Shown one piece after another: positions 48,622-57,056 of a DNA stretch of 64,000 nucleotides. The stretch's first letter is position 1, and each line of letters opens with the position of its first letter. Where the stretch lies: contig NZ_LR134356.1 of assembly GCF_900637195.1 (NCBI RefSeq), positions 248,001 to 312,000 of the forward strand. The letters are read 5' to 3'. This DNA is from Mycolicibacterium aurum. GTDB lineage: Bacteria > Actinomycetota > Actinomycetes > Mycobacteriales > Mycobacteriaceae. The notes under the pieces are model-generated. The model was given only the letters and a program-made list of their open reading frames with translations. It was not told the DNA's origin and searched no databases. Both the position numbers and the translations under genes were made by a program.

Positions 48622-50370
48622 CTACGGCTGCATCTCGTAGGCGCCGTCGTAGTCACGGACCTGCTGCCACACCCGGTCGAATCGGGCTCGGTCCGGCACC
48701 GGCTTGCGCACCGCCGCCAACGCCCACTCCTGTTGCGCGGGCGTGGAGCTCGGTTTCCCGTGCAGCGCGACGGCATGTTCGGAGAAGTCGCGGATCTGCA
48801 CATCGAAGATCTGGTCGACGAGATCGCGGTCGAGCCCGGTCAGCTCCGCCTGCTCGAGGATCAGCTGCCCGTACACGACCAGCGTGAAGAGGTGACCGAC
48901 GACCAGCGCGAAGTCGAGGTCGGCCTGCTGGTCGGCATCGGGCGCGGCGGTGGTCAGCAACTCCCGCAGCGCCGTGGCCTGTTCGAAGAACCGGGCGACG
49001 TTCGGCACGTCGGAGTGCCGGGCGTACACCGGAGCCCAGTCGGCGAACTGCACCTTCGAGGCGCCGCGGGCCGGTCCCTGCGACCAGAAGAAGACGTCGT
49101 CGGCCGGGTCGTTCCGGGTGCCGATCTGCGGGTAGTCCGCCGGGTTGAACATGTAGTTCGGCATGAACTTGAGGATCTGGGCCACGTTCACGTGGACGGT
49201 GCCCTCCAGCCGGGGCAGCGCCCCGATGAGCCCCTTGACCTCACAGAAATAGGTGTTCTTCTCGAATCCCTTGGCGGCGAGCACGTCCCACAGCAACGTG
49301 ACGACCTTCTCGCCTTCGGAGGTGACCTTCGCCTTGGTCACCGGGTTGAACAACAGGTAGCGCCGGTCCTGCAGGCTCGCGCTGCGGAAGTAGTCGATGG
49401 CGCGGTCGCTGAACAGCTTCATCGCGACCAGGCGCGCGTAGGCGTCGACGAAGCTGGCGCGGACGTGGCGGAAGTCGGTGACCGGGTTGCCATAGAGGAT
49501 CCGGTTGTTCGCGTGGGTGATCGCCTCGTAGAACGCGTGCTCGCACATGCCGATCGAGCCGCTGCACAGATTGAACTTGCCGACGTTGACGGTGTTGAGC
49601 GCGGCCGAGAACGCCTCGGGGCCGGTCGCGAGGATGTCCTCCTCATACACCGGGTAGTCGTGGAGCGCGAAGTTGCTGACGTACATCTGGCCGTGCACGA
49701 CGTTGCCGATCAGCTCGTAGTTCTCGTGGCCGCTGTCGGCGACGAACCACACGTAGTCGTCCGGACCGCCGGTGCTGCCTGCGCCGGTGCGACGCGAGAA
49801 CACCGACACCATTCCTGCGACGTTGCCGTTGCCGATGTAGTACTTCTCGCCGTTGGCGCGGAACACCACGCCCTCATCGTCGTCAGACGCGGGCGTCAGC
49901 AGCAGATCGGTGTTGTAGATGTCGGCGCCGTGCTCGCGTTCGGACAGTCCGAAGGCCATCACGCCGCCGGCCTCGAGCTGCGCGGCGGCCTTTTCCTTGG
50001 CTTTGACGTTGTCGCTCTGCCAGATCGGTCCGAGCCCGAGGATCGTGACCTGTTCGGCGTACCAGTAGGAGAGCCCGTAGAACCCGAGGATCTCGCTGAG
50101 CACGGCGTTGCGCGAGGTGTCCCAGCGTTTGTTCGCGTCGCCGCCGGCGAACTCCGACGGGGTGAGGAAGGTGGCGAACAGCCGCTCCTTCTTGACGAAG
50201 TCCAGGAAGTCGCTCACCCAGGTCGCTTCCAGATCGTCGCGGAGCAGACGCGCCTTACCGCGTGCCTCGAACCAGTCGATCAGGGCACGCAACTGGCGGC
50301 GGGATTCCGGATCGAGATGCTGCGGATCGAAGGTGTTCGGGTTCAGCAGCAGTCCAGTCGTGTTCGGCAT
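48622..50370 (-). CDS. Acyl-CoA dehydrogenase, large type
   Basis: This flavoprotein has about 582 residues and acyl-CoA dehydrogenase/oxidase architecture. An N-terminal helical domain holds 'RLFATFLTPSEFAGGDANKR'. The FAD-contacting loop is 'VMAFGLSEREHGADIYNT' (about residue 130) and the beta domain has 'ANGEKYYIGNGNVAGMVSVF'. A C-terminal helical part has 'SIGMCEHAFYEAITHANNR'. It is longer than the 380-residue standard type, resembling the peroxisomal-oxidase-like group. The start is uncertain: ATG at 50370 is used, but frames to 50391 and 50412 are open and would overlap the divergent Lrp gene. That head-to-head layout suggests Lrp-type control. Confidence 0.85.
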   Translation of the reverse strand: MPNTTGLLLNPNTFDPQHLDPESRRQLRALIDWFEARGKARLLRDDLEATWVSDFLDFVKKERLFATFLTPSEFAGGDANKRWDTSRNAVLSEILGFYGLSYWYAEQVTILGLGPIWQSDNVKAKEKAAAQLEAGGVMAFGLSEREHGADIYNTDLLLTPASDDDEGVVFRANGEKYYIGNGNVAGMVSVFSRRTGAGSTGGPDDYVWFVADSGHENYELIGNVVHGQMYVSNFALHDYPVYEEDILATGPEAFSAALNTVNVGKFNLCSGSIGMCEHAFYEAITHANNRILYGNPVTDFRHVRASFVDAYARLVAMKLFSDRAIDYFRSASLQDRRYLLFNPVTKAKVTSEGEKVVTLLWDVLAAKGFEKNTYFCEVKGLIGALPRLEGTVHVNVAQILKFMPNYMFNPADYPQIGTRNDPADDVFFWSQGPARGASKVQFADWAPVYARHSDVPNVARFFEQATALRELLTTAAPDADQQADLDFALVVGHLFTLVVYGQLILEQAELTGLDRDLVDQIFDVQIRDFSEHAVALHGKPSSTPAQQEWALAAVRKPVPDRARFDRVWQQVRDYDGAYEMQP

Positions 50371-50401
50371 GCGGTCGAATCTAGGTGGGATCATCGGCGA
50401 T

Positions 50402-50860
50402 GTGCCGGACAATCAACGGATCGCCCTCGATCGCACCGATGAAGCGCTGCTGCAGGCGCTTCAGCGCGACGGCCGGATGAGCACCGCCGACCTGGCGCGC
50501 GCGGTGTCGCTGTCACCGAGCGCCACAGCCGACCGGCTGCGCCGCCTCGTCGACTCGGGTGTGATCACCGGATACACCGCCACGGTGTCGGCCGCCGCGC
50601 TGGGCTACTCGATCACGGCGTTCGTCCGGCTGGCCTATCCGTCGGGCAACTACAAGCCTCTGCACGACCTGCTGGACGTGACACCCGAGATCGTCGAGGC
50701 TCACCACGTCACCGGTGACGACTGCTTCATCATCAAGGTTCTGGCCCGGTCGATGACCGACCTCGAGCGACTCACCGGCAGGATCGCCACGCGGGGGTCG
50801 ATCACGACGAACGTCGTCTACTCCAGTCCGCTGACCGGCCGCAACCTGGCCCCGGCCTGA
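50402..50860 (+). CDS. Lrp/AsnC-family transcriptional regulator
   Basis: This 152-residue feast/famine regulator has an N-terminal winged helix-turn-helix 'LDRTDEALLQALQRDGRMS' followed by 'VSLSPSATADRLRRLVDSG', and a C-terminal RAM domain ('VEAHHVTGDDCFIIKVLARS') that senses amino acids and drives octamer assembly. The GTG at 50402 fits the family start. It lies 31 bases from the divergent acyl-CoA dehydrogenase, which it probably controls, perhaps in branched-chain amino-acid breakdown. It ends two bases from the convergent Cys-ladder gene. Confidence 0.92.
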   Translation: MPDNQRIALDRTDEALLQALQRDGRMSTADLARAVSLSPSATADRLRRLVDSGVITGYTATVSAAALGYSITAFVRLAYPSGNYKPLHDLLDVTPEIVEAHHVTGDDCFIIKVLARSMTDLERLTGRIATRGSITTNVVYSSPLTGRNLAPA

Positions 50861-50861
50861 G

Positions 50862-51344
50862 TCAGGCGGCGTGCACGTTGCGCAGGCCCACCGCGTTGCG
50901 CAGCCCCGAGCAGTTCACGCATCCGATGCAGCCGATGCAGTCGTCGCAACTCACACAGCCGATGCAGGCTTTGCACCGGGTGCAGTCGATGCAGCCCAGA
51001 CACGCCAGACAGCCCTTGCAGACGATGCACAGCACCGCGAGGATGCACCCGGCGATCGCGGCACTGCCCGCGGTGGCGATCGAGCCCGCGACCGCCGCGC
51101 TGCCCGCCGTCGCGATCGACCGCGCGACCGCCGCGCTGCCCGCGGTCGCGATCGATCCCACCACCCCTGCGCTGCCCGCCGTCGCGACGGAACCTGCGAC
51201 GACGGCGCTTCCGTTGGTCGCGATCGAGCCGGCGACCACCGCACTGTCGGTCGTCTGGATGGAACCCGCGACGGCGTAGCTGTTCTCCGTCGCCGCGGAT
51301 CGGACCACCGCGCGCGAGGTGTCTTCCTCCACCGGCTGAGTCAT
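50862..51344 (-). CDS. Repeat and cysteine-ladder protein, unknown function
   Basis: This 160-residue protein has two striking parts. Residues 25-96 are six 12-residue repeats with consensus 'VAGSIATAGSAA', itself two hexads of the form xAGSxA. Residues 100-145 hold 15 cysteines; 14 of them (106, 109, 112 and so on to 145) are spaced exactly every third residue, the two residues between being mostly Ile, Gly, Val, Ala, Lys or Asp. No signal peptide is clear, and the end is 'SGLRNAVGLRNVHAA'. No family is recognised. Such a Cys ladder could bind metal ions, Fe-S clusters or form a disulfide or thioether stack, while the repeats could form a beta-solenoid. It is upstream of no gene on its strand and sits 26 bases downstream of sdhB. 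Confidence 0.75.
   Translation of the reverse strand: MTQPVEEDTSRAVVRSAATENSYAVAGSIQTTDSAVVAGSIATNGSAVVAGSVATAGSAGVVGSIATAGSAAVARSIATAGSAAVAGSIATAGSAAIAGCILAVLCIVCKGCLACLGCIDCTRCKACIGCVSCDDCIGCIGCVNCSGLRNAVGLRNVHAA
51057..51272 (-). repeat. Six tandem 36-bp coding repeats
   Basis: The stretch encodes residues 25-96 of the Cys-ladder protein as six 36-bp units. The downstream four are most alike at the DNA level (recurring 'GTCGCGATCGA' on the plus strand). Such in-frame repeats can expand or contract by slippage or recombination, changing protein length without a frameshift. Confidence 0.8.
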
Positions 51345-51370
51345 GCGCTCATTGTGGACGCTCGCCGCGC

Positions 51371-52126
51371 TCAGTGCCTCCGGAACAGCTTGTTACCCAG
51401 CCACACCACCGGGTCGTACTTCCGGTCGGCGGCGCGCTCCTTCATCGGGATCAACGCGTTGTCGGTGATCTTGATGTGTTCCGGACAGACCTCGGTGCAG
51501 CACTTGGTGATGTTGCAGTAGCCCAGGCCGTTCTCCTCCTGCGCCTGCTCCGCCCGGTGCCCGTGGGTGTCCAGCGGGTGCATGTCGAGCTCGGCCTGAC
51601 GCATGAGAAAGCGTGGGCCGGAGAACGCCAGCTTGTTCTCCTCGTGGTCACGGTTGACGTGGCACACGTTCTGGCACAGGAAGCACTCGATGCACTTGCG
51701 GAACTCCTGGGACCGGTTCACGTCTTCCTGCGCCATCCGGTACTCACCGGGCTGCAGGTCCTTGGGAGGCGTGAACGACGGGATCTCCCTGGCCTTCTCG
51801 TAGTTGAAGGAGACGTCGGTGACCAGGTCGCGCATCACCGGGAAGGTCCGCATCGGCGTCACCGTGACGACTTCGTCCTCGCCGAAGGTCGACATCCGCG
51901 TCATGCACAGCAGCCGGGGCCGACCGTTGATCTCCGCGGAGCAGGATCCGCACTTGCCGGCCTTGCAGTTCCAGCGCACGGCCAGATCGCCGGCCTGGGT
52001 GGCCTGCAGGCGGTGGATGATGTCGAGCACCACCTCGCCGTCGTTGACCTCGACGGTGTAGTCCTTCAGCTCACCGCCGCTGTCGTCGCCGCGCCAAACC
52101 CGTAGTTTCGCGTCATAGGCAGCCAT
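51371..52126 (-). CDS. sdhB: Succinate dehydrogenase/fumarate reductase iron-sulfur subunit (Sdh1)
   Basis: This 251-residue iron-sulfur subunit passes electrons from the flavin to the membrane anchor. The [2Fe-2S] site is 'WNCKAGKCGSCSAEINGRP' with a further Cys in 'LLCMTR'. The C-terminal ferredoxin domain has 'CIECFLCQNVCHVNRD' and 'GYCNITKCCTEVCPEHIK' for the [4Fe-4S] and [3Fe-4S] clusters. It matches Rv0247c of the Sdh1 complex. Its ATG at 52126 lies two bases after the flavoprotein stop, so it is in one operon with the two genes upstream. Confidence 0.95.
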   Translation of the reverse strand: MAAYDAKLRVWRGDDSGGELKDYTVEVNDGEVVLDIIHRLQATQAGDLAVRWNCKAGKCGSCSAEINGRPRLLCMTRMSTFGEDEVVTVTPMRTFPVMRDLVTDVSFNYEKAREIPSFTPPKDLQPGEYRMAQEDVNRSQEFRKCIECFLCQNVCHVNRDHEENKLAFSGPRFLMRQAELDMHPLDTHGHRAEQAQEENGLGYCNITKCCTEVCPEHIKITDNALIPMKERAADRKYDPVVWLGNKLFRRH

Positions 52127-52128
52127 GT

Positions 52129-54075
52129 TCAGCCCTTCCGGTCCGGGTGCTCGGCCAATTGGTCGTCGGTGTAGTACTTCTCGAGCTCGGACAACTCGAA
52201 TGTGGCCAGCAGGTCGGGCCGCATCACCGGCTGTTGCTCAGGGGTGACCGTCACCTCCGGCGCGATGGCCTCGGTACCGGCGCCGTCGTTGACGGTGCGG
52301 CACACCAGCAGGGTGTTGCGCCACTGGGCGTCCATCTTCGGGTAGTCGTCGCGGGTGTGACCGCCGCGGCTCTCGGTGCGCTGCAGCGCCGCCTTGGCCA
52401 CACACTCGCTGACCAGCAGCATGTTGCGCATGTCGATGGCCAGGTGCCAGCCCGGGTTGAAGATGCGCCCGCCCTCGACGGTGACGTTCAGGTAGCGCTG
52501 CTTGAGCTCGTCGATCTTGTCGAGGACCTCACGGAGCTCCTCTTCCTTGCGGATGATGCCGGCGAGGTCGTTCATCGCCTGCTGCAGTTCGGCGTGCAGC
52601 GTGTACGGGTTCTCCGGATTCTCTTTCGGCTCGAACGGAATCAGCGCCAGCTCCGTGGCCGCCGTGAGGTGGTCGTCGGTGACTTTCGGCCGATCCGACA
52701 GCGCCCGCACGTACTCCGACGCGCCGAGCCCGGCGCGTCGGCCGAACACCAGGAGGTCCGACAGCGAGTTGCCGCCGAGCCGGTTGCTGCCGTGCATGCC
52801 GCCAGAGCACTCGCCCGCGGCGAACAGACCCGGGGTGGCGGCGCCGCCACTGTCGGGATCGACCTCGATGCCGCCCATCACGTAATGACAGGTGGGGCCG
52901 ACCTCCATCTCGTCCTTGGTGATGTCGACCTCGGCCAGCTCGATGAACTGGTGGTACATCGACGGCAGCCGGCGCTTGATCTCCTCGGCCGGCATGCGCG
53001 ACGCGATGTCGAGGTAGACGCCGCCATGCGGGGTGCCGCGGCCGGCCTTCACCTCTTCGTTGATGGCGCGGGCCACCTCGTCGCGGGGGAGCAGATCAGG
53101 GGTGCGGCGCGCGGAGTCGTTGTCCTTGAGCCACTGGTCGGCTTCTTCCTCGGTCTCGGCGTACTGCCCCTTGAAGACGTCGGGGATGTAGTCGAACATG
53201 AACCGCTTGCCCTCGGAGTTCTTCAGCACTCCACCGTCGCCGCGCACACCCTCGGTGACGAGGATGCCCTTGACCGAGAGCGGCCAGACCATGCCGGTCG
53301 GGTGGAACTGGATGAACTCCATGTTGATCAGGCCCGAACCGGCACGCAGCGCCAGCGCGTGGCCGTCGCCGGTGTACTCCCACGAATTCGACGAGACCTT
53401 GAAGGACTTGCCGATACCGCCGGTGGCGAGCACGACTGCCGGTGCCTCGAACAGCACGAACTTGCCGGTCTCCCGGTAGTAACCGAAGGCTCCCGCGACG
53501 CGCTTGGTGCCGTCGGCTCCCTCGTCCAGGATGAGATCCGTGATCGAGCATTCGTGGAACACCCGGATGCGGGCGTCGTAGTCGCCCAGCTCCCTCTTGT
53601 CCTCCTGCTGCAGCGACACGATCTTCTGCTGCAGCGTGCGGATGATCTCCAGGCCGGTGCGGTCGCCGACGTGCGCCAGCCGCGGATAGGTGTGCCCACC
53701 GAAGTTGCGCTGGCTGATGCGGCCGTCCTTGGTGCGGTCGAACAGCGCCCCGTAGGTCTCCAGCTCCCACACCCGGTCGGGGGCCTCTTGAGCGTGAAGC
53801 TCGGCCATCCGCCAGTTGTTCAGGAACTTGCCGCCGCGCATGGTGTCACCGAAGTGCACCTGCCACGAGTCCTTGGTGTTGACGTTGCGCATGGCGGCCG
53901 CGCAGCCGCCCTCGGCCATCACGGTGTGGGCCTTGCCGAACAGTGACTTGGTCACCACGGCGACGCGCAGACCGCGCTCCCGCGCCTCGATCACCGCGCG
54001 CAGCCCGGCCCCGCCGGCGCCGATCACGACGACGTCGTACTCGTGCCGCTCTATCTGAGCTTCCTCCGAAGCCAT
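52129..54075 (-). CDS. sdhA: Succinate dehydrogenase flavoprotein subunit (Sdh1)
   Basis: This flavoprotein has 648 residues and oxidises succinate to fumarate. The FAD dinucleotide motif is 'DVVVIGAGGAGLRAVIEARE' at the N-terminus, followed by 'HTVMAEGGCAAAMRN'. 'QRNFGGHTYPRLAHVGDRTG' and 'MEFIQFHPTGM' form the capping and active-site regions. 'GLFAAGECSGGMHGSNRLGG' and 'RSESRGGHTRDDYP'-type text close the catalytic site. It matches Rv0248c in length. The ATG at 54075 has GAGG upstream; a TTG directly before it is ignored. It starts 58 bases after the membrane-anchor gene ends. Confidence 0.96.
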   Translation of the reverse strand: MASEEAQIERHEYDVVVIGAGGAGLRAVIEARERGLRVAVVTKSLFGKAHTVMAEGGCAAAMRNVNTKDSWQVHFGDTMRGGKFLNNWRMAELHAQEAPDRVWELETYGALFDRTKDGRISQRNFGGHTYPRLAHVGDRTGLEIIRTLQQKIVSLQQEDKRELGDYDARIRVFHECSITDLILDEGADGTKRVAGAFGYYRETGKFVLFEAPAVVLATGGIGKSFKVSSNSWEYTGDGHALALRAGSGLINMEFIQFHPTGMVWPLSVKGILVTEGVRGDGGVLKNSEGKRFMFDYIPDVFKGQYAETEEEADQWLKDNDSARRTPDLLPRDEVARAINEEVKAGRGTPHGGVYLDIASRMPAEEIKRRLPSMYHQFIELAEVDITKDEMEVGPTCHYVMGGIEVDPDSGGAATPGLFAAGECSGGMHGSNRLGGNSLSDLLVFGRRAGLGASEYVRALSDRPKVTDDHLTAATELALIPFEPKENPENPYTLHAELQQAMNDLAGIIRKEEELREVLDKIDELKQRYLNVTVEGGRIFNPGWHLAIDMRNMLLVSECVAKAALQRTESRGGHTRDDYPKMDAQWRNTLLVCRTVNDGAGTEAIAPEVTVTPEQQPVMRPDLLATFELSELEKYYTDDQLAEHPDRKG

Positions 54076-54133
54076 CAATCCTCGCTCGTCTTATCGATAG
54101 TCAGTTACGAATGATCTTGTCGGCCATGGTGCT

Positions 54134-54955
54134 TCAGCCGATGAACCGCAAGTCGGAAATGGTTCCGCTGGCGACGAGCATCACGTAGAAGTCGGTCAGC
54201 ATCAGCGTGCCCAGCGTGATCCAGGCGTACTGCTTGTGCCGGACGTTGAGCTTGCTGATCTGGGTCCACATCCAGTACCGGACGGGATGCTTGGAGAAGT
54301 GCTTCAGACGCCCACCCGCGACGTGGCGGCAGGAGTGGCAGGAGATCGTGTACGTCCACAGCAGGATGACGTTGATGACGAGAATGAGGTTGCCCAAACC
54401 GAAGCCGAACCCGCCGTCGGGCTTATGGAACGCGATGATCGCGTCGTAGGTGTTGATCACCGAGATGATGGCCGCGATGTAGAAGAAGTACCGGTGCGTG
54501 TTCTGGATGATCAGCGGGAACTTGGTCTCGCCGGTGTAGGTCTTGTGCGGTTCGGCCACCGCGCAGGCGGTCGGCGACTGCCAGACCGAGCGGTAGTAGG
54601 CGCCGCGGTAGTAGTAGCAGGTCAGCCGGAACAGCAGGAGGAACGGCAGCGACAGTGCGGCGTAGGGCAGCCACCACACGTCGGGCAGGAACTGGCCGAA
54701 GTGGCTTGCCTCCGGCACACATCCGGTGCTCACGCACGGCGAGTAGAACGGCGTGAGGTAGCCGTACTCGGCGACGTAGTAGTTGTTCTGCATGAACGCC
54801 CGCACCGTCGCGTAGATGATGAACGCGGCGAAACCGAGATCCGTGACGATCGGCGACTTCAGCCAGTTATCAGTGCGAAGCGTGCGCTGCGATATCTGGG
54901 CACGGCCAGCCGAGAAGACGCCGGTCGCTTTGCGGTCGGCGGTGGGTGCGCTCAC
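54134..54955 (-). CDS. sdhC: Succinate dehydrogenase membrane anchor (Sdh1, Rv0249c-like)
   Basis: This 273-residue membrane anchor has five hydrophobic helices, e.g. 'LGFAAFIIYATVRAFM', 'WWLPYAALSLPFLLLFRLT', 'YFFYIAAIISVINTYDAIIAF' and 'LILVINVILLWTYTISCHSC'. It is the single-subunit type found with mycobacterial Sdh1, in which quinone and possibly haem or extra clusters are held by His and Cys residues (note 'SPCVSTGCVPE' outside and 'CHSCRH' near residue 205). The GTG start at 54955 has GAAAGG upstream. It is the second gene of the operon after the Rv0250c-like gene. Confidence 0.92.
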   Translation of the reverse strand: MSAPTADRKATGVFSAGRAQISQRTLRTDNWLKSPIVTDLGFAAFIIYATVRAFMQNNYYVAEYGYLTPFYSPCVSTGCVPEASHFGQFLPDVWWLPYAALSLPFLLLFRLTCYYYRGAYYRSVWQSPTACAVAEPHKTYTGETKFPLIIQNTHRYFFYIAAIISVINTYDAIIAFHKPDGGFGFGLGNLILVINVILLWTYTISCHSCRHVAGGRLKHFSKHPVRYWMWTQISKLNVRHKQYAWITLGTLMLTDFYVMLVASGTISDLRFIG

Positions 54956-55016
54956 ATTTACCTTTCGATGAAGTTATGTCCCCCCGAGCGTGTACCGCCG
55001 CTGGCGGCACAGACAC

Positions 55017-55319
55017 TCAGCGGGTGCCGCCGAGACCCTCGTCGTCGACACCGCGCCAGAAATCGGTGTCGTACTGGGTGTCCGGAATCGCGATCCTCTC
55101 GGCGACGTGATGGTGCCGGCTGACGCCGCGGGCCAGTTCCAGCTCCTCCGCATCGATGTCGAGACGATCGATATCGTTGAGAATGCGTTCGGCGTCGTTG
55201 ACGATGCGGCGGGTGGCAGGGCTGTCCCCGTATCGCGACGCCAGCGATGTCACGCATCGCCGGAGGCTTCCGATCAGATCGTGAAGCTGGGCGAGTTCGG
55301 TGGTGCTGGTGCTGGACAA
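55017..55319 (-). CDS. Rv0250c-like small protein of the Sdh1 operon
   Basis: This 100-residue soluble protein is largely helical with acidic heptads ('RIVNDAERILNDIDRLDIDAEELELA'). It ends in a His-containing tail ('RHHHVAERIAIPDTQYDTDFW'). No catalytic motif is seen; it matches Rv0250c by place and length. Its constant position at the head of the Sdh1 genes suggests an assembly or accessory factor of this complex. The start is TTG at 55319, firmly supported by AAGGAGGT ideally spaced upstream. It lies 61 bases before the anchor gene. Confidence 0.85.
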   Translation of the reverse strand: MSSTSTTELAQLHDLIGSLRRCVTSLASRYGDSPATRRIVNDAERILNDIDRLDIDAEELELARGVSRHHHVAERIAIPDTQYDTDFWRGVDDEGLGGTR

Positions 55320-55427
55320 GCGACCTCCTTGGGCTGAAGGGTGTCATGGATCACAGTACGCAACCGATGGTAGCTAAATCACCCCAGCAAGGCGTGAGAC
55401 AAATCACTTTAAGGAGCAGGGAAGTCC

Positions 55428-56186
55428 ATGGCTGACGACGAACTGAAGGCTCGCGCGGACGCGCTGCTGGCGCTGCACCAACCCGGCAACCCGGTGATCC
55501 TGCCGACGGTGTGGGACGCGTGGTCGGCGAATCTGGCCGTGGACGCCGGGTTCGAGGCGCTGACCGTGGGCAGTCACCCGGTGGCCGACTCGGTCGGGAA
55601 GGCCGACAACGAGGGCATGTCGTTCGACGACCTGCTCACCCGCGTCGCCCAGATCACCGCTGCGGTGGACGTGCCGCTGTCGGTCGACATCGAATCCGGA
55701 TATGCCGAGGACCCCGCGCGGCTGATCGAGGGTCTGCTGTCGGTGGGGGCGGTCGGGTTGAACATCGAGGACACCGTGCACAGCGAGGGCGGCCGGCTGC
55801 GGTCGGCGGAGGAGCACGCCGAGCTGGTCGGTGCGTTGCGTGCGGCGGCCGACGCGGCAGGGGTGCGGGTGGTCGTCAACGCGCGCACGGATCTGTTCCT
55901 TCGCCAGGACGGCGACGAATCCGATCGGGTGGACCGCGCGATCGCGCGGCTCACGCTGGCGGCCGACGCGGGCGCCGACGTGCTCTACCCGGTCGGCGTC
56001 CATCCGCCGGAGGTCATGCGCCGGTTGACCTCGGAACTCCCGCTGCCGGTCAACGCGATTGCGCCGCCCGACAAGGCCGACCCGGCCTCCTACGGGCCGC
56101 TCGGGGTGGCGCGGATCAGCTTCGGACCGTTCTGGCAGGCAGCGCTGGCCGAGCGATCGAAGGAGATTCTGGCCCGCTGGGCGTGA
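55428..56186 (+). CDS. Isocitrate lyase/PEP mutase superfamily protein
   Basis: This 252-residue TIM-barrel enzyme is of the ICL/PEPM superfamily (carboxyphosphonoenolpyruvate mutase-like). Marks are 'VILPTVWDAWSANLAVDAGF' at the start, 'PLSVDIESGYAEDPARLIE' (acidic residues for Mg2+), 'AVGLNIEDTVHSEGGRLRSA' and 'VVVNARTDLFLRQDGD'. The KKCGH-type loop of true isocitrate lyase is absent, so C-C or P-C lyase activity on another 2-oxo acid is more likely. AAGGAG lies upstream of the ATG. It resembles Rv1998c. It is divergent from the Sdh1 operon by 108 bases. Confidence 0.88.
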   Translation: MADDELKARADALLALHQPGNPVILPTVWDAWSANLAVDAGFEALTVGSHPVADSVGKADNEGMSFDDLLTRVAQITAAVDVPLSVDIESGYAEDPARLIEGLLSVGAVGLNIEDTVHSEGGRLRSAEEHAELVGALRAAADAAGVRVVVNARTDLFLRQDGDESDRVDRAIARLTLAADAGADVLYPVGVHPPEVMRRLTSELPLPVNAIAPPDKADPASYGPLGVARISFGPFWQAALAERSKEILARWA

Positions 56187-56639
56187 TCAGTCCGTGGTGT
56201 CGACGACCAGAACCTCGGTGGTGGCGTGGCGCTTGACGAGGCGGGGCACCGACCCCACCAGCCGGCCCACCATCGAGTTCATCCCGACGCTGCCGACAAC
56301 CAGGAGATCGGCCTCGACCTCCTCGGCGAGGGCGACGAGCGCGTCCGCCGGGACACCCTCGACTGCGCGTTCGACGACGTCGCGCGCACCGGCCTGTCTG
56401 GCCCGGGCCGCCGCGTCGTGCAGCAGGTCGTATGCGGGGGCGTCGCCGACGGTGCGGTAGCCCTCGCCTCCCGGTTGATCCGGATCGGGCGCAGCGGGAT
56501 CGCGCCGCTGGCTGGTGTACGCGGAGGCGACGATCAGCCGTGCGCCGGAGTCGGCGGCAAGGGCCGCCGCTTTGTCCACCGCCCGCATCGAGGTGTCCGA
56601 ACCGTCGGTTCCTACGACGATCGTGGTGTAGTCGGCCAT
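56187..56639 (-). CDS. Universal stress protein
   Basis: This 150-residue single UspA domain protein begins 'YTTIVVGTDGSDTSMRAVDKA' and ends with the ATP-binding block 'VVGSVGMNSMVGRLVGSVP', which keeps G-x2-G-x9-G-S. It should bind ATP. GGAG lies seven bases before the ATG at 56639; the longer frame upstream to 56996 is not coding-like. Its stop abuts that of the convergent ICL/PEPM gene. A CTGTTC-N3-GAACAG palindrome lies 41 bases upstream and could be its operator. It is divergent from nirB, with 417 bases between. Confidence 0.9.
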   Translation of the reverse strand: MADYTTIVVGTDGSDTSMRAVDKAAALAADSGARLIVASAYTSQRRDPAAPDPDQPGGEGYRTVGDAPAYDLLHDAAARARQAGARDVVERAVEGVPADALVALAEEVEADLLVVGSVGMNSMVGRLVGSVPRLVKRHATTEVLVVDTTD

Positions 56640-57056
56640 GTCTGCTCCGATCGGTTGGCGGCTGGTTCCCGGCGTACAACTGTTCACTGAACAGCTTTGG
56701 CATACCCGGAGAAGCCGCGATCTATCCGAACTCCACCCGGTTGCCTCCGCTGTGCTTCGCGAGCGCTCCACAACTGCCGCGCTCGTGACACAGGCGGTGC
56801 ACCCACACGCCGCCCCGCATGCCGACAGCGGATGCTCGCCCTTGGCCAGATCAGGACTCGTTGCGTGGTGCAATAGCCAATCGGGGTCTGGTAACCCCCA
56901 GGCCCCCGGCGAGGCGGCCTGGGTGCAGCGGGTCACGCGTTGCGACTCGTGTCGGCGAACAGGCTCACACGTGGCCCTCGGGGCTGGTGAGCACACCGTG
57001 ATGGGTCCTTCACACGGGGCGACACAACAGCAATATGGCGTTCCTACGGTGATCGC
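56640..57056. promoter_or_regulatory. Long divergent control region between the USP gene and nirB
   Basis: This 417-base non-coding stretch holds a CTGTTC-ACT-GAACAG palindrome (56680-56694) and two stacked hairpins: GGGGT/ACCCC around 56884-56899, and CCCAGGCC (56897-56904) with GGCCTGGG (56916-56923). A possible -10 for nirB is CAATAT near 57031. No credible open frame or tRNA is seen. The length suggests several regulator sites. In M. smegmatis the nitrite genes answer to GlnR and NnaR; I could not place a convincing GlnR site. Confidence 0.5.

Noticed and set aside
51057..51272. Regular 36-bp repeat spacing that could suggest a CRISPR array
   Set aside because: The units are directly adjacent with no unique spacers, they keep an open frame on the minus strand, and no cas genes are near.
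56680..56694. CTGTTC-N3-GAACAG as an SOS (LexA) box
   Set aside because: The mycobacterial LexA site is TCGAAC-N4-GTTCGA-like, with the GAAC and GTTC arms in the opposite order. Only the half-site letters are shared.
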